In this document: positions 17,092-25,503 of the stretch, piece after piece
Numbering within the stretch: the first letter of the stretch is position 1
Layout of the letters: each line of letters starts with the position of its first letter
Assembly (NCBI RefSeq): GCF_000512205.2
Contig: NZ_CP006644.1
Coordinates: forward strand, 2,846,520-2,910,519
Length of the DNA stretch: 64,000 nt
Source: Sphingomonas sanxanigenens DSM 19645 = NX02
GTDB taxonomy: Bacteria; Pseudomonadota; Alphaproteobacteria; Sphingomonadales; Sphingomonadaceae
Direction of reading: 5' to 3'
Translations under genes and position numbers: made by a program
The notes under the pieces: generated by a model
Database searches by the model: none
Told to the model about the DNA's origin: nothing
The model's input: only the letters and a program-made list of their open reading frames with translations

Positions 17092-17580
17092 TCAGACGTC
17101 TATATCCAGTAATCGCCGATAGGTGAGCGCATCGCGCGCACGACCATCATTTCCGCGATAATAGCCTCGACGAATACCGACTTGCACGAAACCGACGGAG
17201 TCATACAACGCAACCGCGGGATTGTCCGCGCGCACTTCCAGATTCATCGCGGTGACACCATGATCACGCGCTGCATCCATTGCGGACAGTAAAAGCCCGC
17301 GACCGATGCCATGCCGCGCATAAGGGGGATGCACCGCAAGCAGCAGCAATTCCGCCTCGTCGAGGATCGATCGGGTCAGCGCGAAACCGGCGGGCGAGTC
17401 GTCGACGCGGGCGATCAGCAATTCGGTGCCCGGCATGCCCAGGATGCCGCTGCACTGCGCGGCGGTCCACGCCTCGCCGAACGCGGGCAGGAAAGCCTGC
17501 TTCATCACCACCATCACGTCCGGCAGGTCATACGCGGTCCCGCATGACAGCACCCAGTCGAGCGGCGCAAGGCTGCTCAT
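17092..17580 (-). CDS. rimI: Ribosomal protein S18-alanine N-acetyltransferase RimI-like (GNAT)
   Basis: About 162 residues with the GNAT core: ELLLLAVHPPYARHGIGRGLLLSAMDAAR (acetyl-CoA motif A) and NLEVRADNPAVALYDSVGFVQVGIRRGYYRGNDGRARDALTYRR, the RimI ending. RimI acetylates the N-terminus of S18. The ATG at 17580 overlaps the tsaB stop by four bases (ATGA), and tsaB-rimI is a widely conserved pair, which supports both the start and the naming. Confidence 0.92.
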   Translation of the reverse strand: MSSLAPLDWVLSCGTAYDLPDVMVVMKQAFLPAFGEAWTAAQCSGILGMPGTELLIARVDDSPAGFALTRSILDEAELLLLAVHPPYARHGIGRGLLLSAMDAARDHGVTAMNLEVRADNPAVALYDSVGFVQVGIRRGYYRGNDGRARDALTYRRLLDIDV

Positions 17581-18209
17581 GCGGGCGTTCGCCCGCCAGG
17601 CAGCTTCGCATCGGGCGCGCGGCCATAGATCGGCACCGGCGGCAGCCCGGCAAGTTCGGACGGGAACAGGATCAGATCGGCAGCGGCCGGAAGGGCATCC
17701 CGCGCGTCCCCCCATCCGCGCGCGGCAACGACCGCCGCCGCACCGGATCCGACGACATGCGCATCGGGTACGGCATGGGCCGCATCTGCCGGGGTCAGCG
17801 AGGCGAGCGCATCGAGCGGGCGCACGGGCGATCCTGCGAAGCGTTGCACGAAGAGCTGACCATGCCCCCCCGTCATCGCGATCGCAAGCGTCGAAGGCGC
17901 ATTTGCCTGCGACAGCGTCGTCGCCGCAAGCAGCGCCAGCGTCGGATAGCCGTTCACCGGGACGCTCCAGCCCAGCGCAAGCGCACGCGCCGCCGCGACG
18001 CCCACGCGCACGCCGGTGAAACTGCCCGGGCCACAGCCGACCAGAATCGCGTCGGCGCGGCCGCCATCGGGCAGTGCCGCGATCATCGGCATCAGCCGCT
18101 CGGCATGGCCGCGGCCGACGACCTCGTGCGTGGCGGCGATCACGCGATCACCCTCCAGCAGCGCCACCGAACAGGCAGCGGTCGCGGTTTCGATAACCAG
18201 GCGGATCAT
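17577..18209 (-). CDS. tsaB: tRNA threonylcarbamoyladenosine biosynthesis protein TsaB
   Basis: 210 residues of the ASKHA fold with the TsaB features MIRLVIETATAACSVALLEGDRVI at the N-terminus and GCGPGSFTGVRVGVAAARALALGW, the interface with TsaD. It lacks the metal-binding HxxxH of TsaD, as TsaB does. It scaffolds t6A synthesis on ANN-decoding tRNAs with TsaD, TsaE and TsaC. The rimI start overlaps its end and nifU lies upstream with a 28-base gap. Confidence 0.95.
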   Translation of the reverse strand: MIRLVIETATAACSVALLEGDRVIAATHEVVGRGHAERLMPMIAALPDGGRADAILVGCGPGSFTGVRVGVAAARALALGWSVPVNGYPTLALLAATTLSQANAPSTLAIAMTGGHGQLFVQRFAGSPVRPLDALASLTPADAAHAVPDAHVVGSGAAAVVAARGWGDARDALPAAADLILFPSELAGLPPVPIYGRAPDAKLPGGRTPA

Positions 18210-18237
18210 GCCAGTGCCGCAACCGGGCGCAGCGCGG

Positions 18238-18810
18238 TCAGACCGCCCGCACCTCGGTCACTTCGGGAACATAGTGCTTCAGCAGCGATTCGATGCCCTG
18301 CTTGAGCGTCGCGGTCGATGAGGGGCAGCCCGAACAGGCGCCCTGCATGCGCAGGAACACGGTGCCCTGGCGGAAGCCGCGATAGATGATGTCGCCGCCA
18401 TCGTTCGCAACGGCGGGGCGGACGCGCGTATCGATGAGATCCCGGATCTGCGCGACGATGTCGGCATCCTCGGGATCGTCCTCGACATCGGAGGCTTCCT
18501 CCTCCTCGGCTGCCGCATCGCGGAACAGCGGCATGCCGGCGCTGAAATGGTCGAGCAGGATGCCGAGCACCTCGGGCTTCAGATGCGACCAGTTGCTGCC
18601 CGGGCCCGCCGTGACCGAAACGAAATCCTTGCCGAAGAACACGCCCTCGACGTCGCCGAGCGTAAAGAGCGCCTCCGCAAGCGGCGACGCTTCCGCCTCT
18701 TCGGGGTTGGCGAAGTCGCGCGTGCCCGCCGTCATCACCGGGCGGCCCGGGAGGAACTTGAGCGTTGCCGGATTGGGCGTCGTTTCGGTCTCGATCAGCA
18801 TGCGCCGCAT
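18238..18810 (-). CDS. NifU family Fe-S cluster scaffold/carrier (NfuA-like)
   Basis: 190 residues: an N-terminal Nfu domain (MLIETETTPNPATLKFLPG to about residue 95) and a C-terminal NifU domain with ACSGCPSS, the CxxC pair that carries an iron-sulfur cluster, plus VANDGGDIIYRGFRQGTVFLRMQGAC. Such proteins deliver clusters to client enzymes. ATG 18810 has GAGG six bases upstream and I prefer it; ATG 18801 is equally plausible and gives the more typical N-terminus. The middle (ASDVEDDPEDADI) is an acidic linker. Confidence 0.94.
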   Translation of the reverse strand: MRRMLIETETTPNPATLKFLPGRPVMTAGTRDFANPEEAEASPLAEALFTLGDVEGVFFGKDFVSVTAGPGSNWSHLKPEVLGILLDHFSAGMPLFRDAAAEEEEASDVEDDPEDADIVAQIRDLIDTRVRPAVANDGGDIIYRGFRQGTVFLRMQGACSGCPSSTATLKQGIESLLKHYVPEVTEVRAV

Positions 18811-18863
18811 GTGGCGCCTCGCAGCCGCGGGATCAAGGGCGGAGCGCGGGTTAATCCACCCGA

Positions 18864-19775
18864 TCACCCCAGCGCGCGGCGCAACGCCCCGGTGGCGATG
18901 GCGACCGCCTCCGCCGCGATCGGCGCGATCGCGAAGAAGCTCGCGAATCCGTGGATGCCGCCGGAGAAGTCGTGGAGGTCGGTCGGCACCCCTGCCTCGC
19001 GCAGCCGCACCGCATAGGCGAAGCCTTCGTCATGCAGCGGGTCGCTGCCGGCGAGGATGATCGTCGCGGGGGCGACGCTTTCGAGGCGCGCGGCGCGGAT
19101 CGGGGCGGCGCGTTCGGTGGGTTCGGCGTCGCCGACATAGGCATTCCAGAAGAAGCGCATCATGTCGTTGGTCAGCAGCCCGCCGGCCTCGTTGGCGCGG
19201 TAGGAGGCGGTGCCATAGTCGTTGTCGATCACCGGATAGAACAGGATCTGCGCGGCCGGGCCATCCGCCCTGCCCTTCAACACCAGCGCCGCCGCGGCGG
19301 CGAGGTTGGCGCCGGCGCTGTCGCCAACCAAGGCGTAGCGATCCGCGCGCACGCCGAATTCGGCGGCGCGTGCCGGCAGTTCGGCGATCGCGGCGAGGCA
19401 ATCGTCGAGCGGTGCCGGGAAAGGATGTTCGGGCGCCAGCCGATAATCGAGCGAGAGGACCGCGCAACCAGCATCGCGCGCGATCACACGCGCCAGCCCG
19501 TCATGCGTATCGAGCGTCCCGATCACCCAGCCGCCGCCATGCATCAGCACCGCCACCGGCACGCTATTGCCGGGCGCCGGGTGATAGAGCCGCGCCGCGA
19601 TCGGCCCGGCGGCGCCCGCCACGACGACGTCGCGAACCTCGGCCACCGCGATCGGCGGCTGCGGGAACGGATTGTTCATCGCCGCGCGCAGTCCCTCGGG
19701 CGTCAGCGGGTCGGGCAAGGTAAAGCCGCTCGCCGCCATCGCGTCGATCATCTGCTGCAGTACCGGATCGATCAT
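18864..19775 (-). CDS. Alpha/beta hydrolase, hormone-sensitive-lipase type esterase
   Basis: 303 residues with the HSL-family layout: the oxyanion motif MHGGGWVIG, the nucleophile elbow VGDSAGANLAA, the acid in AGSDPLHDEG and the histidine in GGIHGFASFF. These esterases act on small acyl esters and aliphatic alcohol derivatives. The start at 19775 follows GAGAGGGA at good spacing; the frame opens six codons earlier. It is head-to-head with the LuxR-type regulator, with only about 17 bases between the starts, so it may be controlled by that regulator or belong to the neighbouring degradative genes. Confidence 0.9.
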   Translation of the reverse strand: MIDPVLQQMIDAMAASGFTLPDPLTPEGLRAAMNNPFPQPPIAVAEVRDVVVAGAAGPIAARLYHPAPGNSVPVAVLMHGGGWVIGTLDTHDGLARVIARDAGCAVLSLDYRLAPEHPFPAPLDDCLAAIAELPARAAEFGVRADRYALVGDSAGANLAAAAALVLKGRADGPAAQILFYPVIDNDYGTASYRANEAGGLLTNDMMRFFWNAYVGDAEPTERAAPIRAARLESVAPATIILAGSDPLHDEGFAYAVRLREAGVPTDLHDFSGGIHGFASFFAIAPIAAEAVAIATGALRRALG

Positions 19776-19792
19776 GCTACGTCCCTCTCCCA

Positions 19793-20917
19793 ATGCCGGA
19801 CGTGGTGCCCGACGATTATCCCGACATGCCCGGCGTGCTCGCCGCGCTGTTCGCCAGCCTGCTGGACGAGGAGCCCTGGCGGGCCTTTCTCGACCGGTTG
19901 GCCGCTGCCGCCCAGGCGAACTGGACGACCCTGATTCTTACGCCCAAGGCGGCCGACCATCCCGGCATGATCCTGACGCCCGGCGCCGATCCCGGCGTGG
20001 GGCAGGATTATGTCCGCCGCCTGTTCGCCGACGATCCCTTCACCGGGCTGCCCGAGGGCAAGGTGGCGCATTTCCGTGACTTCGTGTCCGAAGCGACGCT
20101 TCGGCGCAACACGGCCTATCGCGAGTTCCTGACCCAGACGAGCAGCGACGAAGTGCTGGGCGTCGACATCATGGGGGCGAGCCGGCTGGAACTGCGGCTG
20201 CGGCTGACCCGCGCCGCCGACGCGCCGCCGTTCGAGCCCGTCGACCACCGCCACATGGAACGGCTGGTGCCGCATCTGCGCATCGCGCTCGCCCTGTTCG
20301 AGCGGCTGGCGGCGGGCGAGGCCGAGCAGCGCATCTATGCCGGCGCCGTGGCGCAGATGGCGGTGGGCGTGATCATCCTCGACCGGCTGGGCAAGGTGCT
20401 GCGGCTGAACGCCCCCGCCTCGACGATCCTCGCGGAGGCAGACGGCATTGCGCTGCGTCGCGGATCGGTGGCGATCGAGGATGCCGATATCGCCCGGCAG
20501 TTGCAGGCGCGGCTCGCCGGGCGCGACGATGGCGCGCCGCTGTCGCTCAGGCTGCAGCGGCCGTCGGGTGCCGGCGACCTGCTGCTGGTGGTCGGCAGCG
20601 CGCCGGGGCCGGAGTTCGTCTCCGCCGGCGGGGGCCCCGCGGCGGTGCTGTTCCTCACCGACCCGACGCACGGCCCGCGCATCTCCGCCGACGCGGTGCG
20701 GGACCTGCTGGGGCTGACGCAAAGCGAGGCGGCAGTCACCGCGCATCTCGCCGAAGGATTGGCCCCGGCAGAGGTCGCGACGCGGCTGGGAATCTCCCCC
20801 AACACCGTCCGCGCGCACCTGCGCTCGATCTTCGGCAAGACCGGGGTCAGGCGGCAGAGCCAGTTGGTGCAGCTCGTCCATCATGGGCTGCGCGGCCTTT
20901 CCTCGACGGCGGGTTGA
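19793..20917 (+). CDS. LuxR-type (C-terminal HTH) transcriptional regulator
   Basis: 374 residues. The last 65 hold a LuxR-type helix-turn-helix: DLLGLTQSEAAVTAHLAEGLAPAEVATRLGISPNTVRAHLRSIFGKTG. The first 300 residues form a long sensor part with a PAS-like middle (GAVAQMAVGVIILDRLGKVLRLNAPASTIL), so a ligand or redox input is plausible. It has no receiver domain. No ribosome site precedes the first ATG, and an in-frame ATG at 19826 is possible. It is divergent from the esterase and probably regulates it or the SDR-flavoprotein pair beyond. Confidence 0.87.
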   Translation: MPDVVPDDYPDMPGVLAALFASLLDEEPWRAFLDRLAAAAQANWTTLILTPKAADHPGMILTPGADPGVGQDYVRRLFADDPFTGLPEGKVAHFRDFVSEATLRRNTAYREFLTQTSSDEVLGVDIMGASRLELRLRLTRAADAPPFEPVDHRHMERLVPHLRIALALFERLAAGEAEQRIYAGAVAQMAVGVIILDRLGKVLRLNAPASTILAEADGIALRRGSVAIEDADIARQLQARLAGRDDGAPLSLRLQRPSGAGDLLLVVGSAPGPEFVSAGGGPAAVLFLTDPTHGPRISADAVRDLLGLTQSEAAVTAHLAEGLAPAEVATRLGISPNTVRAHLRSIFGKTGVRRQSQLVQLVHHGLRGLSSTAG

Positions 20918-20953
20918 GCCCCCTTTTTTCCTCCCCGCAAAGCCATGCGGATC

Positions 20954-21057
20954 CCCCGTTCGTCCCGAGCGACGTCGAGGGACGCCTCGCGTGACGGATG
21001 CCCGGGGAGTCCTCGGCCGCTCGGCCGGTCCCTCGACGTCGCCCGGGACGAACGGGG
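20954..21057. repeat. Long imperfect palindrome (30-base inverted arms) between convergent genes
   Basis: The left arm 20954-20983 (begins CCCCGTTCGTCCCG) and right arm 21028-21057 (ends CGGGACGAACGGGG) are reverse complements over 30 bases with one mismatch, separated by 44 bases. It lies between the converging LuxR-type and SDR genes. The 15-base core CCGTTCGTCCCGAGC recurs at 7766-7780, which suggests a dispersed REP-like intergenic element. There is no T-run, so a standard Rho-independent terminator is unlikely, though the hairpin may protect or end both transcripts. Confidence 0.85.
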
Positions 21058-21096
21058 TGGGTGTAGCGCAGGCTGGAAGGGCCGGAGCGCTCCCCC

Positions 21097-21867
21097 CTAC
21101 AGCCCCTCCAACGGCGGAAAGGACGACAGCAGCGCCGCGTCCACCAATTGCGCCTGCCCGTTCACCCCCGCCGCCCTGCGCGACAGCAGGAACAGCGCCA
21201 CCTCCGCGATGTGCTGCGCAGAAAGCCCGCCGCGATAGTCGGGGTCCGTCAGTTCGTCGGCGATCGCATCGTCCTGCTGCAGCCCGTTCATCGGCGTCAG
21301 CACCATCCCCGGGCAGATCGCGTTGACCCTCAGTCCCTTCGCCGCGAACGCGCGTGCCGCCGAACGCACCAGCCCGACGAGGCCGTGCTTCGAGGTCGCA
21401 TAGGCCGCCGCCTCCGAAAAGCCGATCAGCCCCGCCGCCGACGCCGTGACCACGCAGGCGCCGCCGGGCCGCAGCCGCGCCAGCGCCAGTTGCATGCCCA
21501 GGAAGCTGCCGCGCAGGTTGACCGAGATGATCTTGTCGAACAGCGCCGTCGTCACCTGGTCGAACGGGATGTAGGGCTGCAGCATCCCCGCGTTGAGAAA
21601 CGCCAGGTCGATGCCGCCGAACGCCTCCGCCGCGGCATCGTACATCGCCGCATTGTCGGCTTCGCTGGAGATATCGGCGGTGACCGCAACCGCGCGGCCG
21701 CCGGCCTGCTCGACCAGCGCGACGGTGGCTGCCGCCCCCTCCCCATTGAGGTCGGCGACCACCACGGCCGCTCCCTCCGCCGCCAGCCGCCGGCTGGCGG
21801 CCCGGCCGATGCCGGAACCGCCGCCGGTGACGAGGGCGACCTTGCCCTCGAACGGAGTGCCGCTCAT
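21097..21867 (-). CDS. SDR family oxidoreductase
   Basis: 256 residues, classical SDR: cofactor motif TGGGSGIGRAASRRLAAEGAAVVVADLNG (an acidic residue after the second strand favours NAD), NAG, the serine at VTASAAGL, YATSK and the SQHIAEVALFLLS tail. It would oxidise or reduce an alcohol or ketone. Its start overlaps the stop of the luciferase-like oxidoreductase gene by four bases, so the two are translated together and probably act on the same pathway. Confidence 0.92.
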   Translation of the reverse strand: MSGTPFEGKVALVTGGGSGIGRAASRRLAAEGAAVVVADLNGEGAAATVALVEQAGGRAVAVTADISSEADNAAMYDAAAEAFGGIDLAFLNAGMLQPYIPFDQVTTALFDKIISVNLRGSFLGMQLALARLRPGGACVVTASAAGLIGFSEAAAYATSKHGLVGLVRSAARAFAAKGLRVNAICPGMVLTPMNGLQQDDAIADELTDPDYRGGLSAQHIAEVALFLLSRRAAGVNGQAQLVDAALLSSFPPLEGL

Positions 21868-23012
21868 TCCGCGGCCAGCGCCGTGGTCTGCTGCGAACGG
21901 AAGTGCGGGATCACCTTCTCGCCGATGTTGCGGATCGTTTCCATGATCACGTCGTGCGGGATCGTGCCCATCTGGAAGAGGAACAGGATCTCGTCCGCGC
22001 CGGCATCCTGCAGCCGGGTCACGTAGCGGATGCAGTCGTCGGCATTGCCATAGGCATCCTCGGCGATCGCATAGTTGCTGGTATGCTCGTCACCGATGGT
22101 GATCTTCTCTTCGGAGAGATAGGTGACGATCGCTTCCTTGCCCTGGTTCAGCGCCGCTTCCTGCTCTTCCGCCGACAGATCGTCGATGCTCGGCTTCGGG
22201 CCGCCCTGATACCAATGGGCGATGGCTTCGGCGAAGAAGCGCTGGCCGCGCAGCCCGATGCGTCGGGCCTTCTCGCGATCGTCGAGCACGCAGGCCGCGC
22301 AGAAGGCTGCGAGATGCTCCGTCGGCACCAGCCCCACCTGGTCCTCGACCTTGCGGTTGCGGAAATTCTCGCGGTAGACGGCATTCTTGCGCGCGATCTC
22401 GTCGGGCCCCGAGAAGCCCAGCACCAATGCGCCGATGCCGCGCCTGCCGGCCAGTTCCAGCGTCGCTTCGCGGGTGCAGGCATAATAGAGCGGCGGGTGC
22501 GGCGTCTGCAGCGGCTTGGGATGGATCGGCCGGCGCGGGATCTTGATATACTCGCCGTCATGCTCGATCTCGTCCTGCGTCATGATCTTGGGGATCAGAT
22601 ACATCGACTCGTCGATCATCGGCTGCAGCGACGCCAGGTCGTAGCCGAACGTGCCCGCTTCCTGCTGGGTGCCGCCCTTGCCCATGCCGAAGTGGACGCG
22701 CCCGCCCGACAGGATGTCGAGCGTCGCGATCCGCTCCGCCACCTTGACCGGATGGTTCATCGCCGGCGGCAGGCAGACGACGCCATGACCGATGCCGATC
22801 CGGCTGGTGCGGCCGGCGATGAAGGCGAGGAAGGTTTCCGGCGCCGACATATGGGCATATTGGGTAAGCGCGGTGTGCTCGACCGCCCAGACATTGTCGA
22901 AGCCCATTTCCTCCGCGAACACCACCTGCTCGACGATCTCGTTGAAGCAGGCGACCTCCGAGGCCGGCGACGGGTCAGCCATCTGGGCTTCGTAGATGAT
23001 CGAGAATTTCAT
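21864..23012 (-). CDS. LLM-class (luciferase-like) flavin-dependent oxidoreductase
   Basis: 382 residues with the bacterial-luciferase TIM barrel: MKFSIIYEAQ, EEMGFDNVWAVEHTALTQYAHMSAPETFLAFIAGRTSRIGIGHGVVCLPP, and HPVKVAERIATLDILSGGRVHFGMGKGG. Such enzymes are two-component monooxygenases using reduced FMN or, in actinobacteria, F420. AAGGAG is well placed before the ATG at 23012; the frame extends upstream without one. It forms an operon with the SDR gene and is divergent from the VOC dioxygenase-like gene, 160 bases away. Confidence 0.92.
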   Translation of the reverse strand: MKFSIIYEAQMADPSPASEVACFNEIVEQVVFAEEMGFDNVWAVEHTALTQYAHMSAPETFLAFIAGRTSRIGIGHGVVCLPPAMNHPVKVAERIATLDILSGGRVHFGMGKGGTQQEAGTFGYDLASLQPMIDESMYLIPKIMTQDEIEHDGEYIKIPRRPIHPKPLQTPHPPLYYACTREATLELAGRRGIGALVLGFSGPDEIARKNAVYRENFRNRKVEDQVGLVPTEHLAAFCAACVLDDREKARRIGLRGQRFFAEAIAHWYQGGPKPSIDDLSAEEQEAALNQGKEAIVTYLSEEKITIGDEHTSNYAIAEDAYGNADDCIRYVTRLQDAGADEILFLFQMGTIPHDVIMETIRNIGEKVIPHFRSQQTTALAAE

Positions 23013-23172
23013 GGCCCTGTGCTCTCCTTGGCGCCGCCTTGTCGTCGCGGCATGGACGCAGACTAGGCGCATGGAATCGACCCGGCATCGTCCGTTCGGA
23101 CTATGCGCTGCAGGAAGCGATGCTGCAGGGTGGCGGCCGCAGCACGACTGCACAAAAGAGAGAGGATGAAGG

Positions 23173-24048
23173 ATGGCCAGCCTGTCGCACCGGGGGATCT
23201 GCGTCAGCGATTTCGACGCGTCGGATCGCTTCTACCGCGAGGCGCTCGATTTCGCCGAGCACCAGGACTACGGCATCATCGAAGGTCCGGACATGGACAA
23301 GACGATGGAGCTGCCGGGCGTGAAGCTGCGCGCCAAGATGCTCAAGCGGGCGGACGGCCCGATCATCGAACTGCTTCACTTCCTCGCGCCCGAAGCCGGC
23401 GGCCCGCGCGAGAAGCGCTCGACATTGGAATATGGCCTCGTCCACCTCTCCTTCTATGTCGACGATATCGACGCGACCGCGGCGCGGATCGCGGCGGCGG
23501 GCGGCACCGTCCATGAGGAGACGCGCGCGCACTACGCCGAGAACGATACGACGATGCTCTATTGCACCGATCCGGACGGGGTTCGGATCGAGCTGATGAA
23601 GGCCCCGGGCGAGAGCGAACGCTTCTCGCACAGCGGCATCTGCGTGGCGGACGTCGACGCGTCGCTCGCCTATTACCGGATCCTGGGCTTCGAGCCGGCG
23701 GAAAATTACGTGCTCGACCAAGGGCTGGACTGGCTGGGCGTGATCAACGAGGTGCCCGGCATCAAGCTGCGCGCGCAGATGATCCGCGACGCCGCCGGCA
23801 ACACGCTGGAACTGCTCAAGGTGTACGAACCCGACAGCGTCGGCCCGCGAACCCGCAAACCGCTCAACCGCTTCGGGCTGACGCACCTCGCCTTCTGGGA
23901 TCAGGCGCCAGATGCAACCGCGGCGGCGCTGACCGAGCAAGGCGGCTATTTCGTCGAGGAGGCGCATGTGGTGACGCCGGTGATCGAACTGATGCACGGC
24001 GCCGATCCGGATGGCGTGCGGGTGGAGCTGATGCGGCCGGTGGGGTGA
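23173..24048 (+). CDS. Two-domain VOC protein (extradiol dioxygenase/glyoxalase-like)
   Basis: 291 residues made of two similar halves, an internal duplication. Half one (3-148) begins SHRGICVSDFDASDRFYREAL and ends DPDGVRIELMKAPG; half two (154-290) begins SHSGICVADVDASLAYYRILG and ends DPDGVRVELMRPVG. Each half carries the H and E positions used to bind a divalent metal. The layout resembles type I extradiol dioxygenases such as BphC, but could equally be a lyase. The gene is divergent from the flavin oxidoreductase operon and may share a bidirectional promoter. Confidence 0.88.
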   Translation: MASLSHRGICVSDFDASDRFYREALDFAEHQDYGIIEGPDMDKTMELPGVKLRAKMLKRADGPIIELLHFLAPEAGGPREKRSTLEYGLVHLSFYVDDIDATAARIAAAGGTVHEETRAHYAENDTTMLYCTDPDGVRIELMKAPGESERFSHSGICVADVDASLAYYRILGFEPAENYVLDQGLDWLGVINEVPGIKLRAQMIRDAAGNTLELLKVYEPDSVGPRTRKPLNRFGLTHLAFWDQAPDATAAALTEQGGYFVEEAHVVTPVIELMHGADPDGVRVELMRPVG

Positions 24049-24210
24049 GCCAGCCCCTCCCGGACATCCATACTCGTAACCCCGTGCCTATCGCCGGTTT
24101 CCCCCGCCCAGGCGTGCCCATCGACACCGCCGCGCTTGAGGCGCCGATCGCCGCCGCCTATCGCGACATCCGCGCGCGACGCCGGGCGTTGATCCCCGCC
24201 GAAAGACACA

Positions 24211-24750
24211 ATGCCCGTCCTCACCCATCGCCTCGCCCGCCTCGACGACCTCCCCGACCTGCGGTCGCTGATGCAGCGGGCGATCGAGGGACTGCAGCGT
24301 GGCTACCTCACCCCCGCGCAGATCCGCACCAGCCACAAGGTGATGGGGCTCGACACGCAGTTGGTGCACGACCAGAGCTATTTCATCGTCGAGCGCGAGG
24401 GGCGGATCGCCGGCTGCGGCGGCTGGAGCTGGCGCGCGACCCTGTTCGGGGGTGACGACAGCGTCGTCGCCCGCGCCCCCGCCGCGCTCGATCCGACAAC
24501 CGATGCAGCACGCATCCGCGCGATGTACACCGATCCCGCCTTCGTCCGGCAGGGTGTGGGCAGCGCGATCATCGCGCTGTGCGAGGGCGCTGCCCGCGCG
24601 CATGGCTTTCGCCGCGCGGAGATGATGGCGACGCTTGCCGGCGTCCCGCTCTACACCGCGCATGGCTATCGGCCGATCGAGCCCTTCACGACCGATCCGA
24701 TCGACGGCGTGACCGTGCCGCTGATCCGGATGGGGAAGGATCTCGCCTGA
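24211..24750 (+). CDS. GNAT family N-acetyltransferase
   Basis: 179 residues with the acetyl-CoA motif AARIRAMYTDPAFVRQGVGSAIIALCEGAARAHGFRRAEMMATLAGVPLY, which is diagnostic of GNAT enzymes. The N-terminal part (LTHRLARLDDLPDLRSLMQRAIEGLQRGYLT) fits the same fold. The acceptor is unknown. Its last 65 bases overlap the end of the small convergent membrane gene on the other strand. The 160 bases before it hold no other gene. Confidence 0.88.
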   Translation: MPVLTHRLARLDDLPDLRSLMQRAIEGLQRGYLTPAQIRTSHKVMGLDTQLVHDQSYFIVEREGRIAGCGGWSWRATLFGGDDSVVARAPAALDPTTDAARIRAMYTDPAFVRQGVGSAIIALCEGAARAHGFRRAEMMATLAGVPLYTAHGYRPIEPFTTDPIDGVTVPLIRMGKDLA

Positions 24751-24988
24751 TCGCGCGGCGCCGCAGCAGCGCGGCGTGAACCACCGCCGCCGTCCGCCCA
24801 TGGCCGCGCCGCTCTGCGCGGAACATCTGCCCGACGCGCTTGCCGTGGATCATCAACGGCAGGCCGGCGAAGGTCAGCGGGAAGAGGATCGCCATCCAGG
24901 GCGTATCGCCCGCGGCGATGCAGGCGCTGCCGGCGATGGCGGAAAGCGCGAAGCCGCCGCAGCGCCAGCCGAGGTCACGGCGCGTCAT
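24686..24988 (-). CDS. Small membrane protein, hypothetical
   Basis: 100 residues beginning MTRRDLGWRCGGFALSAIAGSACIAAG with two probable TM helices (about 9-27 and 32-49), followed by a basic arginine-rich tail. The ATG overlaps the methyltransferase stop by four bases, which supports it as a real third gene of a small operon. The 3' end overlaps the convergent acetyltransferase gene, so the true product may be shorter or the tail little constrained. No family is recognised. Confidence 0.55.
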   Translation of the reverse strand: MTRRDLGWRCGGFALSAIAGSACIAAGDTPWMAILFPLTFAGLPLMIHGKRVGQMFRAERRGHGRTAAVVHAALLRRRAIRRDPSPSGSAARSRRRSDRS

Positions 24989-25491
24989 GCGCACCGCGCG
25001 GCGGCATCGTCGCCGATCACCACCCTGCCCGCCCCGGCGAGCGCCGCCGAAACGATCGTCCTGCGCTCGGCGCGGCGGGGCCGGTGCCAGAGCACGATAT
25101 CGGCGGGAAATTCCGCCTCCTCGAACAGCGCCTGCAGCATGTCGGCCAGCACGAATTCGATCCCGATCGCCGGATCGCGGAGCCCGTCGGCCGCAGCGCG
25201 GGCGCGGCTGATCAGCGCGGGGGAGCCATCGACGCCGCGCCCCTCGATCGCGGTGAAACCGAGCGACCGGGCATGACGCACCGCCTCGATCAGCAGGGCG
25301 CCGGTGCCGCAATCCGCATCGACGATGCGCACGGCACGCCGCCCCTCCTCACGCAGCGCGGCGAGCGTTGCCGCGATGTGCGGCCAGCGCGGGTCGCTGC
25401 CGGCGGTATGGCCGCTTGGCGTGATCGATCGATTGCGCCGCGCACGCACCGCCGGCAACGCCGCGTCCAAAACCTTGTATCTTCCGATCAT
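24985..25491 (-). CDS. Class I SAM-dependent methyltransferase, small
   Basis: 168 residues with the SAM-binding glycine loop VRIVDADCGTGALLIEAVRHARSLGF and the acidic strand IEGRGVDGSPALISRARA, followed by IEFVLADMLQAL and DIVLWHRP. This is a minimal Rossmann methyltransferase; the acceptor is unknown. It starts 13 bases after the upstream small gene and overlaps the downstream membrane gene, so the three form an operon. Confidence 0.78.
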   Translation of the reverse strand: MIGRYKVLDAALPAVRARRNRSITPSGHTAGSDPRWPHIAATLAALREEGRRAVRIVDADCGTGALLIEAVRHARSLGFTAIEGRGVDGSPALISRARAAADGLRDPAIGIEFVLADMLQALFEEAEFPADIVLWHRPRRAERRTIVSAALAGAGRVVIGDDAAARCA

Positions 25492-25503
25492 GGCCGGGGC
25501 CCC

